A stretch of DNA of 64,000 nt from Phoronis australis (Eukaryota; Phoronida; Phoronidae): contig NMRA01000368.1 of the NCBI GenBank assembly GCA_002633005.1, forward strand, positions 366,920 to 430,919, in the 5' to 3' direction. The position numbers were made by a program, and so were the translations under genes. Shown piece after piece: positions 10,981-42,800 of this stretch; the first letter of the stretch is position 1; each line of letters begins with the position of its first letter. The notes beneath the pieces were generated by a model. The model did no database searches. It saw only the letters and a program-made list of their open reading frames with translations, and was not told the origin of the DNA.

Positions 10981-11275
10981 ATTTTTGGGCCACATTTTTG
11001 GAATTCATAAAAATTTGCAATTGCATGGAATTGGTGGTTTGAGGATGAAAACATCGTCAATAGTTTTTGTTTTTAACACCTCTTCGGGGCTTCGTTTTCT
11101 ATTTCGGTGGAAGTGAAAGGGTCAAAAATAGGAGACAGAATGAAGACTTTGCGGTCTTATGTAGTGGTTTTGATGTTAAAGGACTCTCACCACTTTGGTC
11201 ACAGAGTCTTCGGAGAACTAGAGAACTAGATGAAAGCCAGCAAGTCCAATGACGTGTGCACTGACCGCCAAAACC
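10981..11275. repeat. Diverged interspersed repeat, copy 2
   Basis: Same orientation as copy 1 and about 1 kb downstream. The telomere-like block lies between them. Family unknown. Confidence 0.65.
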
Positions 11276-12043
11276 TGATGAGAATTGGGCATGAAGAGTC
11301 CGGTAAGGCTAGACTTCGACAGATTACGTGAGATATTTTATGTATTTTATATGAGAACACGTGATTTTGGCTAGATTTTAGCGAGGTTTTAGCGTATGTC
11401 TTAGAGCTACTGAACTCTACCCTGAACAGTATCCCCATGCATAACCAGCATCTCACAAGACTTCGCAAGATCACGCGAGTAACAACCGAGTGTTCCGCTA
11501 GTATGACTCGAGAGCATACTAGCCTGTAGCAGCCAAAATGGCTGCTACCGAAGTTATTGGTTGGTGTTGAATTGTGGGGTTGAAATTTTGAGATTGAATT
11601 TACTTGTTTCCACTCTACAAGCGAAATGTTCTTGCCGAGAGTATATGGTAATTTGTTGCCGTCTAGTGAACGCTCCCCAGGTCTCATGAGTGGGTTAGGC
11701 TGTGGACGAGTGTAAATTAAAATCATCTGTTGTTTTTGTTGTAGAGAATAGTATACACAAACTGATTTCCACGAACACCCTTATATTACGCCAATTTATC
11801 TAGTACCGACTTCAAGGGACATTGAAGTAAACTGTTGGCAGATGACCGATGAGGGGTGGCGATGGGGAGAAAATTCCTTTCCAGAAAGTTTTAAGTCATA
11901 TTCTAAATTGCACATAACAGTCCGTACTGCTCATATCAAATCCATATGTGGAGTAGACTGGATTTATTGTTGCAGCTTATCAGAGGGTCAGTTTCATGTT
12001 ACAGTTGCTCAGAAGGTCAGTTTCTGTACCCTTACCAAATCCG
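11276..12043. other. Intergenic, no gene seen
   Basis: No ORF here resembles a known protein. Sequence is AT-rich and unremarkable to the eye. Confidence 0.5.
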
Positions 12044-12180
12044 CAGTGGCAGATCTACGATTTCAGTAAGGGGGGTTTAGGATTCGAGAGAATCCGAGGC
12101 GCGTAGCGCCGAGGAGCAGGAAGGTCGCGAGAGGGTTTCCCTCCTCCCGTGTAAGATTTTTTGGGANCGGAGCTTTTTGC
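12044..12180. mobile_element. Degraded repeat with hAT-like terminus
   Basis: Starts CAGTGGCAGATCTACGAT, a variant of the hAT-like end seen at 7407 and 37164. It contains a gaggcgcgtagcgccgag palindromic core and ambiguous base n at 12167. The second end was not found. Confidence 0.45.
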
Positions 12181-12445
12181 AAGTTGCATTTTTGTTTCAG
12201 TTTTTGATTCTGTGCGGATTGTTTATAAAATTTACTAAAATTACCCACCATCAAACATTTATGGCCCAATGAAACAACAACGACCTGTAAATTTTTATTT
12301 TTGTGAAGTACCACCGCCAGCCATTTTGAATTTAAATCAAATGCAACCACCCAAAAATTTTTATTTCAGTTGCCTTCCCCCCACCTCCCACACAGATTTT
12401 GCTGGAACAGCCCTAACTATGACAGGGTCAGCTAGACTGTGTAAT

Positions 12446-12598
12446 AATAACTGGTCGAAAGTCTCCATGTACATTGTATGTATACAATAACTGGCCGAAA
12501 GTCTCCATGTACATGTATGTATACAATAACTGGACGAAAGTCTCCATGTATGTAGTATACAATAACTGGCCGAAAGTCTCCATGTATGTATACAATAA
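12446..12598. repeat. 33-40 bp minisatellite, four units
   Basis: Units start with aataactgg at 12446, 12486, 12525 and 12561. The shared core is cgaaagtctccatgta followed by a variable tgtatgtatac spacer. Open frames on both strands across it are repeat artefacts. A lone related unit is at 6567-6599. Confidence 0.92.
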
Positions 12599-12843
12599 GG
12601 ACAGCAGCGTTACCATTGCGTTGGAAAAGTCGCACCTTAAATTACGAAAATTACCGATAACTACTACAAAACGTATGAACACCTTTTTCAAAATTTTTAT
12701 CATCTTGTGACAACATGAAGATCGAACGGTGTTAACAACTAGATCTGTGAGTAAACTCATACCAGAGAGGACGATATGTCACAGACCACGGAGACGAACA
12801 CAAGAATGCAACAATCGAAGACCACACTGAATCATGTTAAGAC

Positions 12844-12849
12844 TTTATT
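12844..12849 (-). terminator. Candidate Cullin-3 polyadenylation signal
   Basis: Minus-strand AATAAA about 1.3 kb beyond the Cullin-3 stop codon at 14168. Plausible for a long 3'UTR, but other A/T-rich signals could be used. Confidence 0.35.
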
Positions 12850-14167
12850 AAGAATAAATACAGCAAAGTGAACGCCACATAACAACTTATTATGGTCACC
12901 AAGAACTTGCTAGTCACAACAATTGCACACATCATTTCCCCCTGCTGAGCCACGCGCCTCACGGCTCTTTCACTTAGACGTATCAGTTTAAGGTATGATA
13001 ATCGCTCTCTTACCAAGCTCATGGCATCTAGAACAATTTTTTTTATTTTCTTTTACTTCTACAGGGTTGGTGAAGGTCAAAGTGTACGATTTCCAAAAGG
13101 AATTTAAAATCAAAGCATTTAATTCTAATGTTCTCCTGTTTGCTCAAGTTTGTCTCTGCTTAAACCTGACTTTTCCAGAGACCTATCTCTCTTTGTATTT
13201 GCATTGACAGCAAAAAGCAATCTTTACGTGCCCCCAGTTCTTGAAAACAGTCTTGAAATAAGGGAGTACTACAGTAAATTTGAACAAAGTCGTAGCTGGA
13301 CAATGAAAACCAACACCTTGAAACATGTTTTTTCTACACATTTTCACCATGCGTCCAATACAGAGACTGAACAGAGAACCTGTCATTTGCTTAACAATTT
13401 GTCAACATCTCAACACATGCACACTTGACGCAAATAATGTTTTCTTTCTAGTCCAATCGTTTTAAAAGTTGATCAATTTCTTCAAAAATCACCAAGTAGT
13501 GCAAAAATCAAGAGCGAAAACAAAAAAGGAAAGCTCAAAAGATTCTGTATTGTATAACAGACTGTATTTTCGTTCTTCAAAAACTCACAGAGGCGGCTTG
13601 TATTAAACTGCAACCAGTTAGTAAAATAGTTCCCGAGGAGAATGATAACAGGTTCACTGGCAGTGTTCGGTTGGTGAGAAAAACAGCAGCAGATGTTGGT
13701 AATAATGAAAGCGATGCATAGGACAGAGAGACCGTATATACAGGGAAACTCAGAGTCTGTTTTTGGCTTTGAAATACACAGGTGTCCCAACATAATAGAT
13801 ACGCTACAGAGTCTGTGCAATCTTGCTTTTAACCCTATAGCAATATTTAGATCCAAATGACCACAGAAAACTAAGTGAAATGTGGTGATGCCTTACCAGT
13901 ACCCCAAAGTAGACAACAATGTATCAAAATGACATCACTTGTGCACCTTCAACCAGACTGTCTGGTCTTCAGAGCAGATTCACTCAAAATGACACTAAGA
14001 AGTAAAAGGTAGTTGTCAGCTTGTTGCTAAGGAATCGAAACAGTTTATGCTAAAAGTCCATCTGTATTATCGACTCCTCCAGCCAAAATTATCATCATGA
14101 CCCAATTGGTCTTTCCGATTCGGTGCACCATCCGAAATTAACTTCTGTGTTAGCCAACAGGGTCAGG

Positions 14168-33684
<19,517 letters not shown>

Positions 33685-34330
33685 TTTTCACAGAGGCGAG
33701 TCTAGTACACTTTATACGTAGAATAATGTCACAGATTTCCACACTTATCAATCAAATTCATTAAATCACTCGGTAAGTAGACCACTTTATAGAAAACTCA
33801 GCTGTTCAGAAAAGAAATTTGAAGAAATGAATTATTTCAATCAACGGTTCTCGCGTCTCATAAGAAAAAGTAAAGATTTTTTCAGCATATTACTTTCACT
33901 TTCAACAGCCACCGCAATTCCTTGAGGCCCCCATGATCAGGAGTCATTCATGTTTGATTCAAAAGAACAAATTCACAGTTTTGGAAATCGCAGTCCCTTC
34001 AACACAATGATTCCTCCATAGCTCAATTTTGTGTCACTCACAGCAATGTGTAGTTATGCGCTGATAAAAATAGTTCTAGACTGCCAACAATTTTTTCAAA
34101 AATATAAAACAAAACAAGGAATTTCCATTCGCTCTGTCTTTTAGCGGAATACACAAACTTTTGTGTACTTACCAGTTCTTTTTTAGTAAACAAAAGCAAT
34201 TTAATTGGTGTTTGCGTATTGATTTTTAAATGTTACACGTAACTTTACCACCCATTGATAGGGGTCTCTGCAATGAAAGCAGCAGTGACTCACTTTGGGA
34301 GGTACTGTAACTAGTCGGAGCCGGCCCGGC

Positions 34331-34347
34331 GGAAACTATATGTTTCC
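34331..34347. promoter_or_regulatory. Conserved palindrome upstream of CUL3 (right copy)
   Basis: Identical to 32434-32450, again about 650 bp upstream of the exon 1 copy at 33684. Confidence 0.35.
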
Positions 34348-34452
34348 GACTGGAACAACTACCCACCTAATCAGGTAAATCAATACATCACTTGAAATTG
34401 GTGAAAAACTTGGCATTTGCGTTTTGATGCTGCAACCATTCATTTTATGGAA

Positions 34453-37163
34453 ATCTCGATCTATTTTAAGACAGGGCCATGAGCTGAGTCAGGTCACTTA
34501 AGTGGAAGATCTATTAGAACTCAGGGATATGCTATAATTAGCGCACTCAAAAGGGGCATTCGCGACAAATGGACAAGGACAAACTCTGAAATGTTATGAA
34601 AGCGACTTATATTTTTCCTGCATTTTAAAATGATGATTGCAGTCATGCATGTACGTACGTGCGCAACTCCGTGCTATGTGAATGTAGAATGATTATTTTT
34701 TATATATTTTCAACACCAGATAATATTAGGCAACTTTATGCAAACTTTAAAGTGAAATGTAAATCGTTTAGATTTCTAAATGATATCGCTGAAACCAACA
34801 TTTACCCGATGATATCCAAACTTCGTGAGCCCGCGAAAACTCAAAGAACAATAAAGCAAGTCATGAAGACGACATAGTTTTGACCCGGCGTCGTCTTCTT
34901 TTTTCTAACTGTTAGGCCAGCAGCATGTAGACCAATTAGTGTTACATCCGGGCGTATATTTCCACCTCGTTACGTTTATGATATTTGAGAAATACGTACA
35001 GTTTTTGGTTCCGAATTGACGCTCAAGCAAGTCAGTCAACGATCTAGTGCGGACTGTTAGTCCCCGGGAGCCTGAGTATCAAGGCTCTTGGTAGACAGAT
35101 AAAACTTTACTGATTTGAATATGTTGTCCGTCTATTGGAAGACTGGCTTACCGATCGAGCCACAACGAAAGCGAAGGGGGTCCACTCGTGACGTTTGATA
35201 ATTGAATACTACTAATGCAAGGCTGCCAACGCGGCCGAGAAGGCCTAATTCAGAGTCGATTTTCGTTTTTAACCAGCTTAACAGTGGCAAATGGAGCTTT
35301 AAGTGGTATATATTACGAATAGTTGTTTTCTATGCACATAAATGTAAATGTAAATGTAAATACGGACTTAGCTATTCGTTGTCAGTGGCAAGTGTGAATG
35401 ACTATCCTAAGTTCCTTGGTTTGAAAATATTATCATAACATATTAATTCAATTGTGAGTTTCCTTCAATTCAAAAAATATTTGATTTGTGTTATATTCTG
35501 TTATTTATAATGTACCTGGATATAACTATTCCCAGCCTAAGTTTCTGGGTTGTCAAATTAACGGGTTCAAAACGGAAAAAATAAAGAAAAAAATATTGAA
35601 AGAAAATTTATTAGAGTGGAGAGGCGGAAATAAAAAGTGACTTTGTTTCAATTTGAATGTGCATGAGTTTGTAATTTTACTGTGACAGGCATGCCAAGAA
35701 AGAGCCGTCTGAGTCACCCAACTTTGATCGGCTTGCCTTGATTCCACTCTATAGGCCTATCTATGATAGCTGCACGGCCCTAGCTCCCGGCCACGGCTAG
35801 TGGCGCGTACTGCCGGACTGCTCGAGGACGGACCAACCATACACCCAGATATTATTCCCTGCCCGCGGTACCAAGTTCCCCGGCATATAGACCGTATCAA
35901 ACACATCTATTGAGCTATTTTCGAAATCATTATTTTGAACTCGCAAAATAATTAATTCCGGCCAAGTATATCATCTACCGTGCGCCGAGCCTTCAGTACA
36001 CCGGACAATTGCACCCGTCATGAACTGGTACATACGCGGAACAAATTACACAGTACAGATGGGCGGACTCAGTAGAACAGAATTTGAAATTTCCCGAACT
36101 GTCTCCTTCACAGATCCTTTAGCGGGTTCACAGGCACGACATCAGACCAGTGACGTCAGAGTGACTGTGCCTGACCCTCTGATTAACTGAAGCCGCAGTG
36201 ACTGGGCTGGCCAGCGGAGGGGCCGGTGATCAGGGCAGTCAATACCAGTGAAATTGACTTGTTACATCTCATAAAGTTTTAGACCTCTTCATCAACAAAT
36301 ATATATTGTCAGAGAAGCACACGAATCAAATAAGTTCAATTAATCTGGTATGAGTTCAAACTGAAAGGGATTTTAAACAAGACTATTGAGCGAAACACCT
36401 ATCCACAACACGGCACCGCTCGGGGCGCTGCAGTCATAACGGATACCACGTGACAATCACCATCGCCACAAGAAGCTCAAACTTGTTGAGTGAGCTTTTC
36501 AACTCATAACTTACAAGTAATTGACAAATACCTACATTATAAGGAGATTCATCAATAATGCTGTGATGTGCTTATAGTTGTATCTTACCAGAGATTTGAT
36601 TCACGCTTTGCTGTAACTGTTTGCAGGTAAGGATTATGTGTTTATTCGAAAAATTGAATTTACATTTACTGAACTGAGACTGAGTCTCACTGTCAAGTTG
36701 TTGCAGCCCAAACTGATGCCGTGCACCAAACTGATTTGGCACACTTCAGTTTGTCACGGGTTGGTGAACCAAACTGAGGCCTCTGCCAAACTGAAGCTGC
36801 CGTGACTTCCCAAAATTTTGCAAGTGTATAGTTCGTTGATTTCTTGATGCTGAGCAGCTAGAAACTGGCAATGGAAATGAGTCTTTACGCACCCACGCAG
36901 TGCCGTAGTGGAATGAGTATCTCTATTGACTGGTAGGATAGTCGGCATACAGCTGTGTCGTTATCAATTTGACTGTAGCAAACCAATGTTTACATAGTCT
37001 AGCTCTCTTATTGTCTGCGTAATCCAGCAAATGTTGTAAACAACGCCTGCCTGACGCTAATCGATATTTTTGCAAACGATTTTCAACAAATGTCGTGAGG
37101 CAGATTTGTTTTGTATGAAATACTTTCACCAAGAACTTCAAATGGCGAAAAATATGTTGTATT
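34453..37163. other. Intergenic region between divergent genes
   Basis: No gene seen. Holds a short (AAATGT)n run near 35340-35365, a perfect CRE (TGACGTCA, 36151-36158) and the CAAACTGA cluster at 36709-36794. It separates the 5' ends of CUL3 (minus) and the FAM194 gene (plus), so regulatory sequence is expected here. Confidence 0.5.
36709..36794. repeat. CAAACTGA octamer cluster
   Basis: Exact octamers at 36709, 36727, 36770 and 36787, plus one inverted copy (TCAGTTTG) at 36746, in 86 bp. The copies at 36727 and 36746 form an 8-bp stem. The sequence between octamers is not repeated. Confidence 0.8.
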
Positions 37164-37305
37164 CAGTGGCGGATTTAGAGGGGCCAAGGAGCCCATGACC
37201 CCTCCTAAAATTCTCCCAGATTCTAGCTGGCACTTCAAGGTTGCGAATGTCGGATGGGCAAAATCCTGGCTACTACTCTGCCGTGCCCNCCTGGACCCGC
37301 CCCTG
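37164..37305. mobile_element. hAT-like MITE (142 bp)
   Basis: Left end CAGTGGCGGATTTAGAGG; right end, read in reverse complement, CAGGGGCGGGTCCAGG. Contains ambiguous base n at 37289. No coding capacity. Confidence 0.7.
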
Positions 37306-39135
37306 ATATTACTGCAGGTTCAATAGCTAGGCCCGTAGAAGTACTCACCAGTTGAAACACAGCTACTCAAGCTTGAAAGAACCCAATCGAGGTGCATGTT
37401 GACACACTGCCAGCAGTATAAATAAAAGAAACATCCAGGGAAACTGACAAATCACAAGAGACCACAGAAAGATCAAAGTCAAATGATGTTGATGATTACA
37501 ACAAACGGTTGACATTCAGAGAAATTAGACTTAACTTTCACCTATCGACTTCTCTGTGTGACTGTAAGCTCAGACCAGCTTAACCACAGTGACTATTAAA
37601 AAAACGACTGGTTCAGAAGGGGTGTAAACAACTTCAGCTCTCCATGAGCGCATTGAGAGACCCTCTTTAAATAAAAGAGGCGGTTTAAGATTCAATTTGC
37701 CATACGTATGGAATGGTGTTTTGATGTCAATGCCGCGCTGTCTGGTCAAAACGCCACCAATTGGCCAGAATAACAATAACGTCACAAGCCCAACTGAAGT
37801 CCATGAGATGCGGATGCAACATCGCTAATTTTTGTGAGTCGCTATTCCAGTATTAGACTCTATTTGTTTTCTCAACTGGATGTCTCAAAATTTTCATGCT
37901 TTTACCATAGTGAGTATTGTGTAGTAACACCAAAGGCGTGCTTGAAAAGTTTAATCGAGTGGGATTCTAGGTTAAATCATGATAATGGAAATTTCTTGAT
38001 TTTTACACTGCAGGAGAATGGTATGTAATGGCTCACGTATGAAGGTCATATGCTGGATTTATCACATGGGGGAAGTGTATTGCTAAACTGTTATGCTCCA
38101 CGCCTCACTCATTGCTGGAAATTTTAGATCTGTTAACTGAAAAAAAAACATTAGCAGTAATATGGGAACTTATATTTAAGCTTTAGTTTGGTCCACTTTG
38201 GGCTGCAACAATGTCAAGCCTTAAGTCAAACATCTATTTGTCACCAGTACATAAATATAATTATGTGTACTTAAGCAGGCCAAATCCAGGCTGACTTTCA
38301 GTGGTGACGGATTCAATCATAAACAATTTCTAAGAACGGGTCCAACAAACCACGACCAGTCATTCTTCTACTTGCATTGTCCATTGCCTGGTGTTGTGTT
38401 GTCATACAGTTAATGCATGTCAAGGTGGTCAGATAGGGAGTAGGGAGCCTTTCATGTTTCATATTGAATTTGATAAGAACTTACTGGAGCAGTACATTTT
38501 AAGGACTATCTAGAAAAATAATAACTATTCGTGGATTGTTGGACCCTTGTTTCTTCCTTGGAAATTTGTGCAGATTTTTGTTTGATAAAGATGCCTGAAA
38601 CTGGGCACATCTCAACTACTGGACTGACAAGGCAGGGAGACCTGTGGTTTTACTGGTTAGAATATTCTGACTCTCAAAAAGTACTAGGTGTTGTAATGTG
38701 ACATTTTTTGACTTCCAGGTGAGACACACAATCGTCTAAAGACTTACCAAATTGCCATCAATAGGCACAAATTGCCTCGTGGCCTGACAGTTTGGACCCT
38801 TGACTCGCATACAAATTGTCCAGGGTTCAGTGCTGACTGTCAACAGGTGGATTTTACAACACACTAGATTACACTTGCAGTTAGTCGCACTCTTTCAGCT
38901 GTTTACATTTTCTGATTCCAAAACCAAAATGTGTATTTGTGTACTAATTGTACGGACCGATTTCTTCTTGCCTTTGCTAAAACATCAATAAGTTCTTGTT
39001 GAGGTATTAGGGTCAATATTATTGACCTCAAAAATTCATGGCGGCCTTAACTGTATAAACTTCTCATTTTATCTAGTGATAGAAAGGAAGTTTTTCAGTG
39101 CAGAAAGCAGTGGCAGTAATATTTCAGTAGTTGAC
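37306..39135. other. Intergenic, no gene seen
   Basis: AT-rich sequence with no ORF resembling a known protein. May contain an untranslated first exon of the FAM194 gene that cannot be placed from sequence alone. Confidence 0.45.
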
Positions 39136-39448
39136 CAGGGTTGGATCCAGGATTTTGAGTTGGGGGGGCAGGGCACAGTAATAACCAGAATTTCGCCACA
39201 AGCGTGCGCCCAGCCTAAAATGTAGGGATGCAGTGGTCTCGAATTTTTGGATTTGTGAACCTTAATGCTAAAAAAATGGTAATCGGGGTTTATTCAAGGC
39301 CTATGCATTGTGCATTTGACCCCCAACCCCCCTTGTTTGCGCGCATATGCTAGTCAGCAATTTGACCCCGAACAGCTAAATGGTATCTGGGAGAATTTTA
39401 GGGGAGGGCATGGCCCCCTTGCCCTCCCCTCCCCTAAATCTGCCACTG
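39136..39448. mobile_element. hAT-like MITE with target-site duplication (313 bp)
   Basis: Left end CAGGGTTGGATCCAGGATT; right end in reverse complement CAGTGGCAGATTTAGGGG. Flanked on both sides by TTGAC (39131-39135 and 39449-39453). It sits 49 bp upstream of the first coding exon of the FAM194 gene. Confidence 0.75.
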
Positions 39449-39516
39449 TTGACGATATCCAATTGATGACATGCTTTCAATTGTATTTTCACTGTAGGTT
39501 TCCTAGTGGACTCAAC

Positions 39517-39859
39517 ATGTCGAGAAATTCAGACGACAGCTCTCTTGAGAGTATGTCGGACACTGAGGAAGTTGGACGTCCCAATGATGTTCGGCCGCCT
39601 TCACACGTGGAAACGGGAAGAACTAGTCAAACAATGCCACCACTGAGGACAGGGCGCAATACGCCATTGAGTGACAGAATGTCTGTGGGAAGTAGGGACA
39701 ACTCAGCAAATCTCAACAGGCACGAGCCATTGCCACCAATTCGTTCTACAGCGTCTGCTCATGGTGCCGACGATGATGAGTTACCAAGTGATGAGTCTTC
39801 AGATGAGCTGGAAAAAGTCAGTGCAGCAATGGATGATTTCAACGACCAAATTGTTTCAG
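39517..39859 (+). CDS. ERICH6: ERICH6-like exon 1
   Basis: ATG at 39517, 19 nt after an acceptor (ctgtag). Residues 1-114: MSRNSDDSSLESMSDTEE, then an Arg/Ser-rich stretch and DDDELPSDESSDELE. Acidic, low complexity. Confidence 0.8.
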
Positions 39860-42800
39860 GTAATCAGTGTTTTAGTTCAGTTACTTATTTCGTTCTTATC
39901 ATGTTCAATCTTTACCAGGACAATCTGCATGAATTTGTTAGAAAACGAGGTGTTGTGTCCAAACTGCACTGGTTCTGCATGTTTGGAGCACACGCTCTTT
40001 CACTTTTGCGTTGTTAAAGTTGAGACATTGTGTCCTAAACATCAGTGCACAAGGATCATTGTTGCAGCACGACTAATGTGTGCAAGGGGTGAATAGAACA
40101 CTCATTTGTCTGCTTTAGAGTGAAGGTAATACCAGGACTTCATACATTACTTTTATTAACATTAATGTCTTCTTGGTAATATTAAATAACTTACAGTTTG
40201 ACTATTCTCAGAACATCAGATCTCAGAAATGAACATATTAGGAAATAAAACCTTTGGATACAAAATGTGTTTAAAATTGGTTTCTATAAATTAAAATTCC
40301 TGATTTGTTGGATAAGACGTTTTCTATTTTTACTGGCTGTTACTGAAACGACCTAGTCACATGACCAAACCTATGGCTGGTTGAAACTCAGTCAATTTTG
40401 TTCCTGAGCAGAGGGAGTTTTCAATCAATTGTCTATGCAATTGCTCACCAATGCATACTGGCTGTTGAAAAGTAAACCAAAGAAAATGTACTACTAGTTG
40501 CGAATGGTGTAGAGAAGGTGTGCATCTTTTAGAAGAGGCATTATGGTCCAGTTTCTGGTTTCTTGGCTCGAAGTTGTGGCTTTGAGCCCCACTGGGGCAC
40601 ACTGCTGGACCCTTGAGTCAGATCTCTACTCCTCAGCTGTGTTTTAACTATGTAATTAACAAAGCATAAGAATGGTTCTTGGTAATCAATGAAATGAGCC
40701 CAACTGAACAGTCTGCATACTGGTGGCACAACATCTATCAGACAGCATGCAAAATAAGTTATTTTTGTGCTTCTTTAAACTCTAATCTTATAACATATTG
40801 TGTGTGAGTAGGCCTATAGTTTGCACAGACTTCACCATGGTCCCCAAGGACTGTCTATTAAGTCAATGCAGTTTTTGCTTGATTCAGTTTCAGAGTTTAA
40901 CGATCACCATCTGCACCATCAATCTTCCGCCACGTCTGCAGGTCAGCGAGAGGTGACCACAGGACTCGCCAGTGATGGACGAGAGATAGAGATGATCTCT
41001 ATTGACATTCAAACTGAGGTTAATATGGCTGCCACACCAGATGTCGTCCAAGGCATCAAAACAGGTAAGGTCCTTGATTTACTGTCCCTGACCACATGAT
41101 GAGCTCCATGTCATTTACTGTCCGCCTTTATGAGTTTCTTTCACACTTCATCAAATAACTGTTTAATTGCCCATTTTTAACCTTTAATTATTGAAGAATC
41201 TGTCCAGAAACGTTTTCACAATTGTGACTGCCATTTTTTTGTGAAAATAAATGTTTTGCTTTCAACATGAATTTCAAAAACTAAGGTGTTGATGACTTTG
41301 TGTTTGTACTATGTGGCAATATGTAGGGAACCATGTTGCAGATTTTTCTTTGATGTAAATCAACCCACGCACTGAAGAGAAACTGTCGTTGAAATCAGCG
41401 AAAAAGGTCGAAAATTTGAAGGCCTGTACTAATGCAATTTTGTTTTGTAAATTTGAAGTTCAAAAAGTACATTTCAGGACATTTAAAGCACGTGTGTTGA
41501 AATGAAGGGATTCGCAATGAAATATACTGACTGAAAGATGGAATGTTAGTGTTCTATTTGATTGTGTGTTTTTTCCACTTTCAGAAATCAAAAGTGGCAG
41601 GCAGATCATTTCAAGGATTGGATCGTCGCAAGCCCAAGATGCAGCACCCTTAGGTATTATTTTACAAGTTTTGACTCTTGTTTATACAAAAATATGGACT
41701 GTAATTACTCCATAGAGATATTTGTGTTGCTTAGAGAGTCCGTGTAGATGAGAAAAAATGCTCATTTGTTTGATAGAAATTCTTTTAAGGTGAAAATTAA
41801 TTATTTCTGAATGGCACTGTGCATTTTTGGGCATTCTGTAACGGTCCTTTTGGTCTCGTGCATGACTTTTCCCACCTTGCGGTGCTTCCAAAGCCTCAAA
41901 CTCATGACCAAGACCATTTGCAGAATGTGCGAAATGTAATGCCATCAAATGCCAAATTGGTTGTAAGTGAATGAATTTCTTCTTCTTTCTCCTGAAAGTC
42001 AGTTTTACCAGCCACCTGTTGTATCATGTGAATTGAATTTGATGGATTTTACAGCAGCAGCCTAAGATAGTAGTCTGTAGTTATATTACTGCAACTCAAT
42101 TAAATTGAGTGACAATGATACTAGCTTTTATTTGCATTGAACATACTGACAAGGTGTGGCTAACTGTTAGCTAGGAAGACAGCAATAGTAACTTACGGGG
42201 TTACTGGATTTTGAGAACCAGTTTAGTGCCAGTTATTCAGTGGATAAAATTGTTTCTTAAAATGTTTGACACCCTGTAATTGACTTACTTGAGCTACATG
42301 AATCTACTGTGGGCCCTAACTGACCAAACTCTGATTCGTTTTAATTGCTTTTTTCCTTCTGTAGAAGACGCATCTGAAAATAAATTAGACGCGTTTTCTG
42401 AGGATAAGACACAGGCAGATGAGACATCAAGCATGCCGTGGCCTCCTAGAGATGATGAGTTTGGTGTTCCTTTGTTGGAACTGAGCAGTGATTCTGAGGT
42501 AACACTTGAATGAATGTATAAAAAATGATAACACGAAAGTACATTTTGTCGCTATTTTTGATGGAAATACAGAAATTTTTCACTTCGGAATCTTTTTCAA
42601 TTAACTACACAATTTGAAATTCAATTCTCTCAACTGTTATAAAAAAATTTTGTGTCATTGTCTACATTGTTTGTACTCTGCACGTGATATAAAGCAATAA
42701 AAATGTTTCGCCAATTTACAACAAGGTAATTATTTTTATGCAAAAGTTCTGACACTCCTATGTTCTCAGTGTTTTTTTTTTATTTTTTTAATTTTTAATG

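Noticed and set aside
12428-12760. ORFs with a repeated METFGQLLYTY-like peptide
   Set aside because: They are translations of the minisatellite at 12446-12598 on the minus strand, with no start or splice context.
39310-40017. ERICH6-like first exon extending upstream and past 39859
   Set aside because: The upstream part lies in the MITE at 39136-39448 and precedes a splice acceptor; the downstream part reads past the donor at 39860 into intron.
40540-40640. Second tRNA-derived SINE (B-box-like ggctttgagcccc)
   Set aside because: No A box at a suitable distance and no defined ends.
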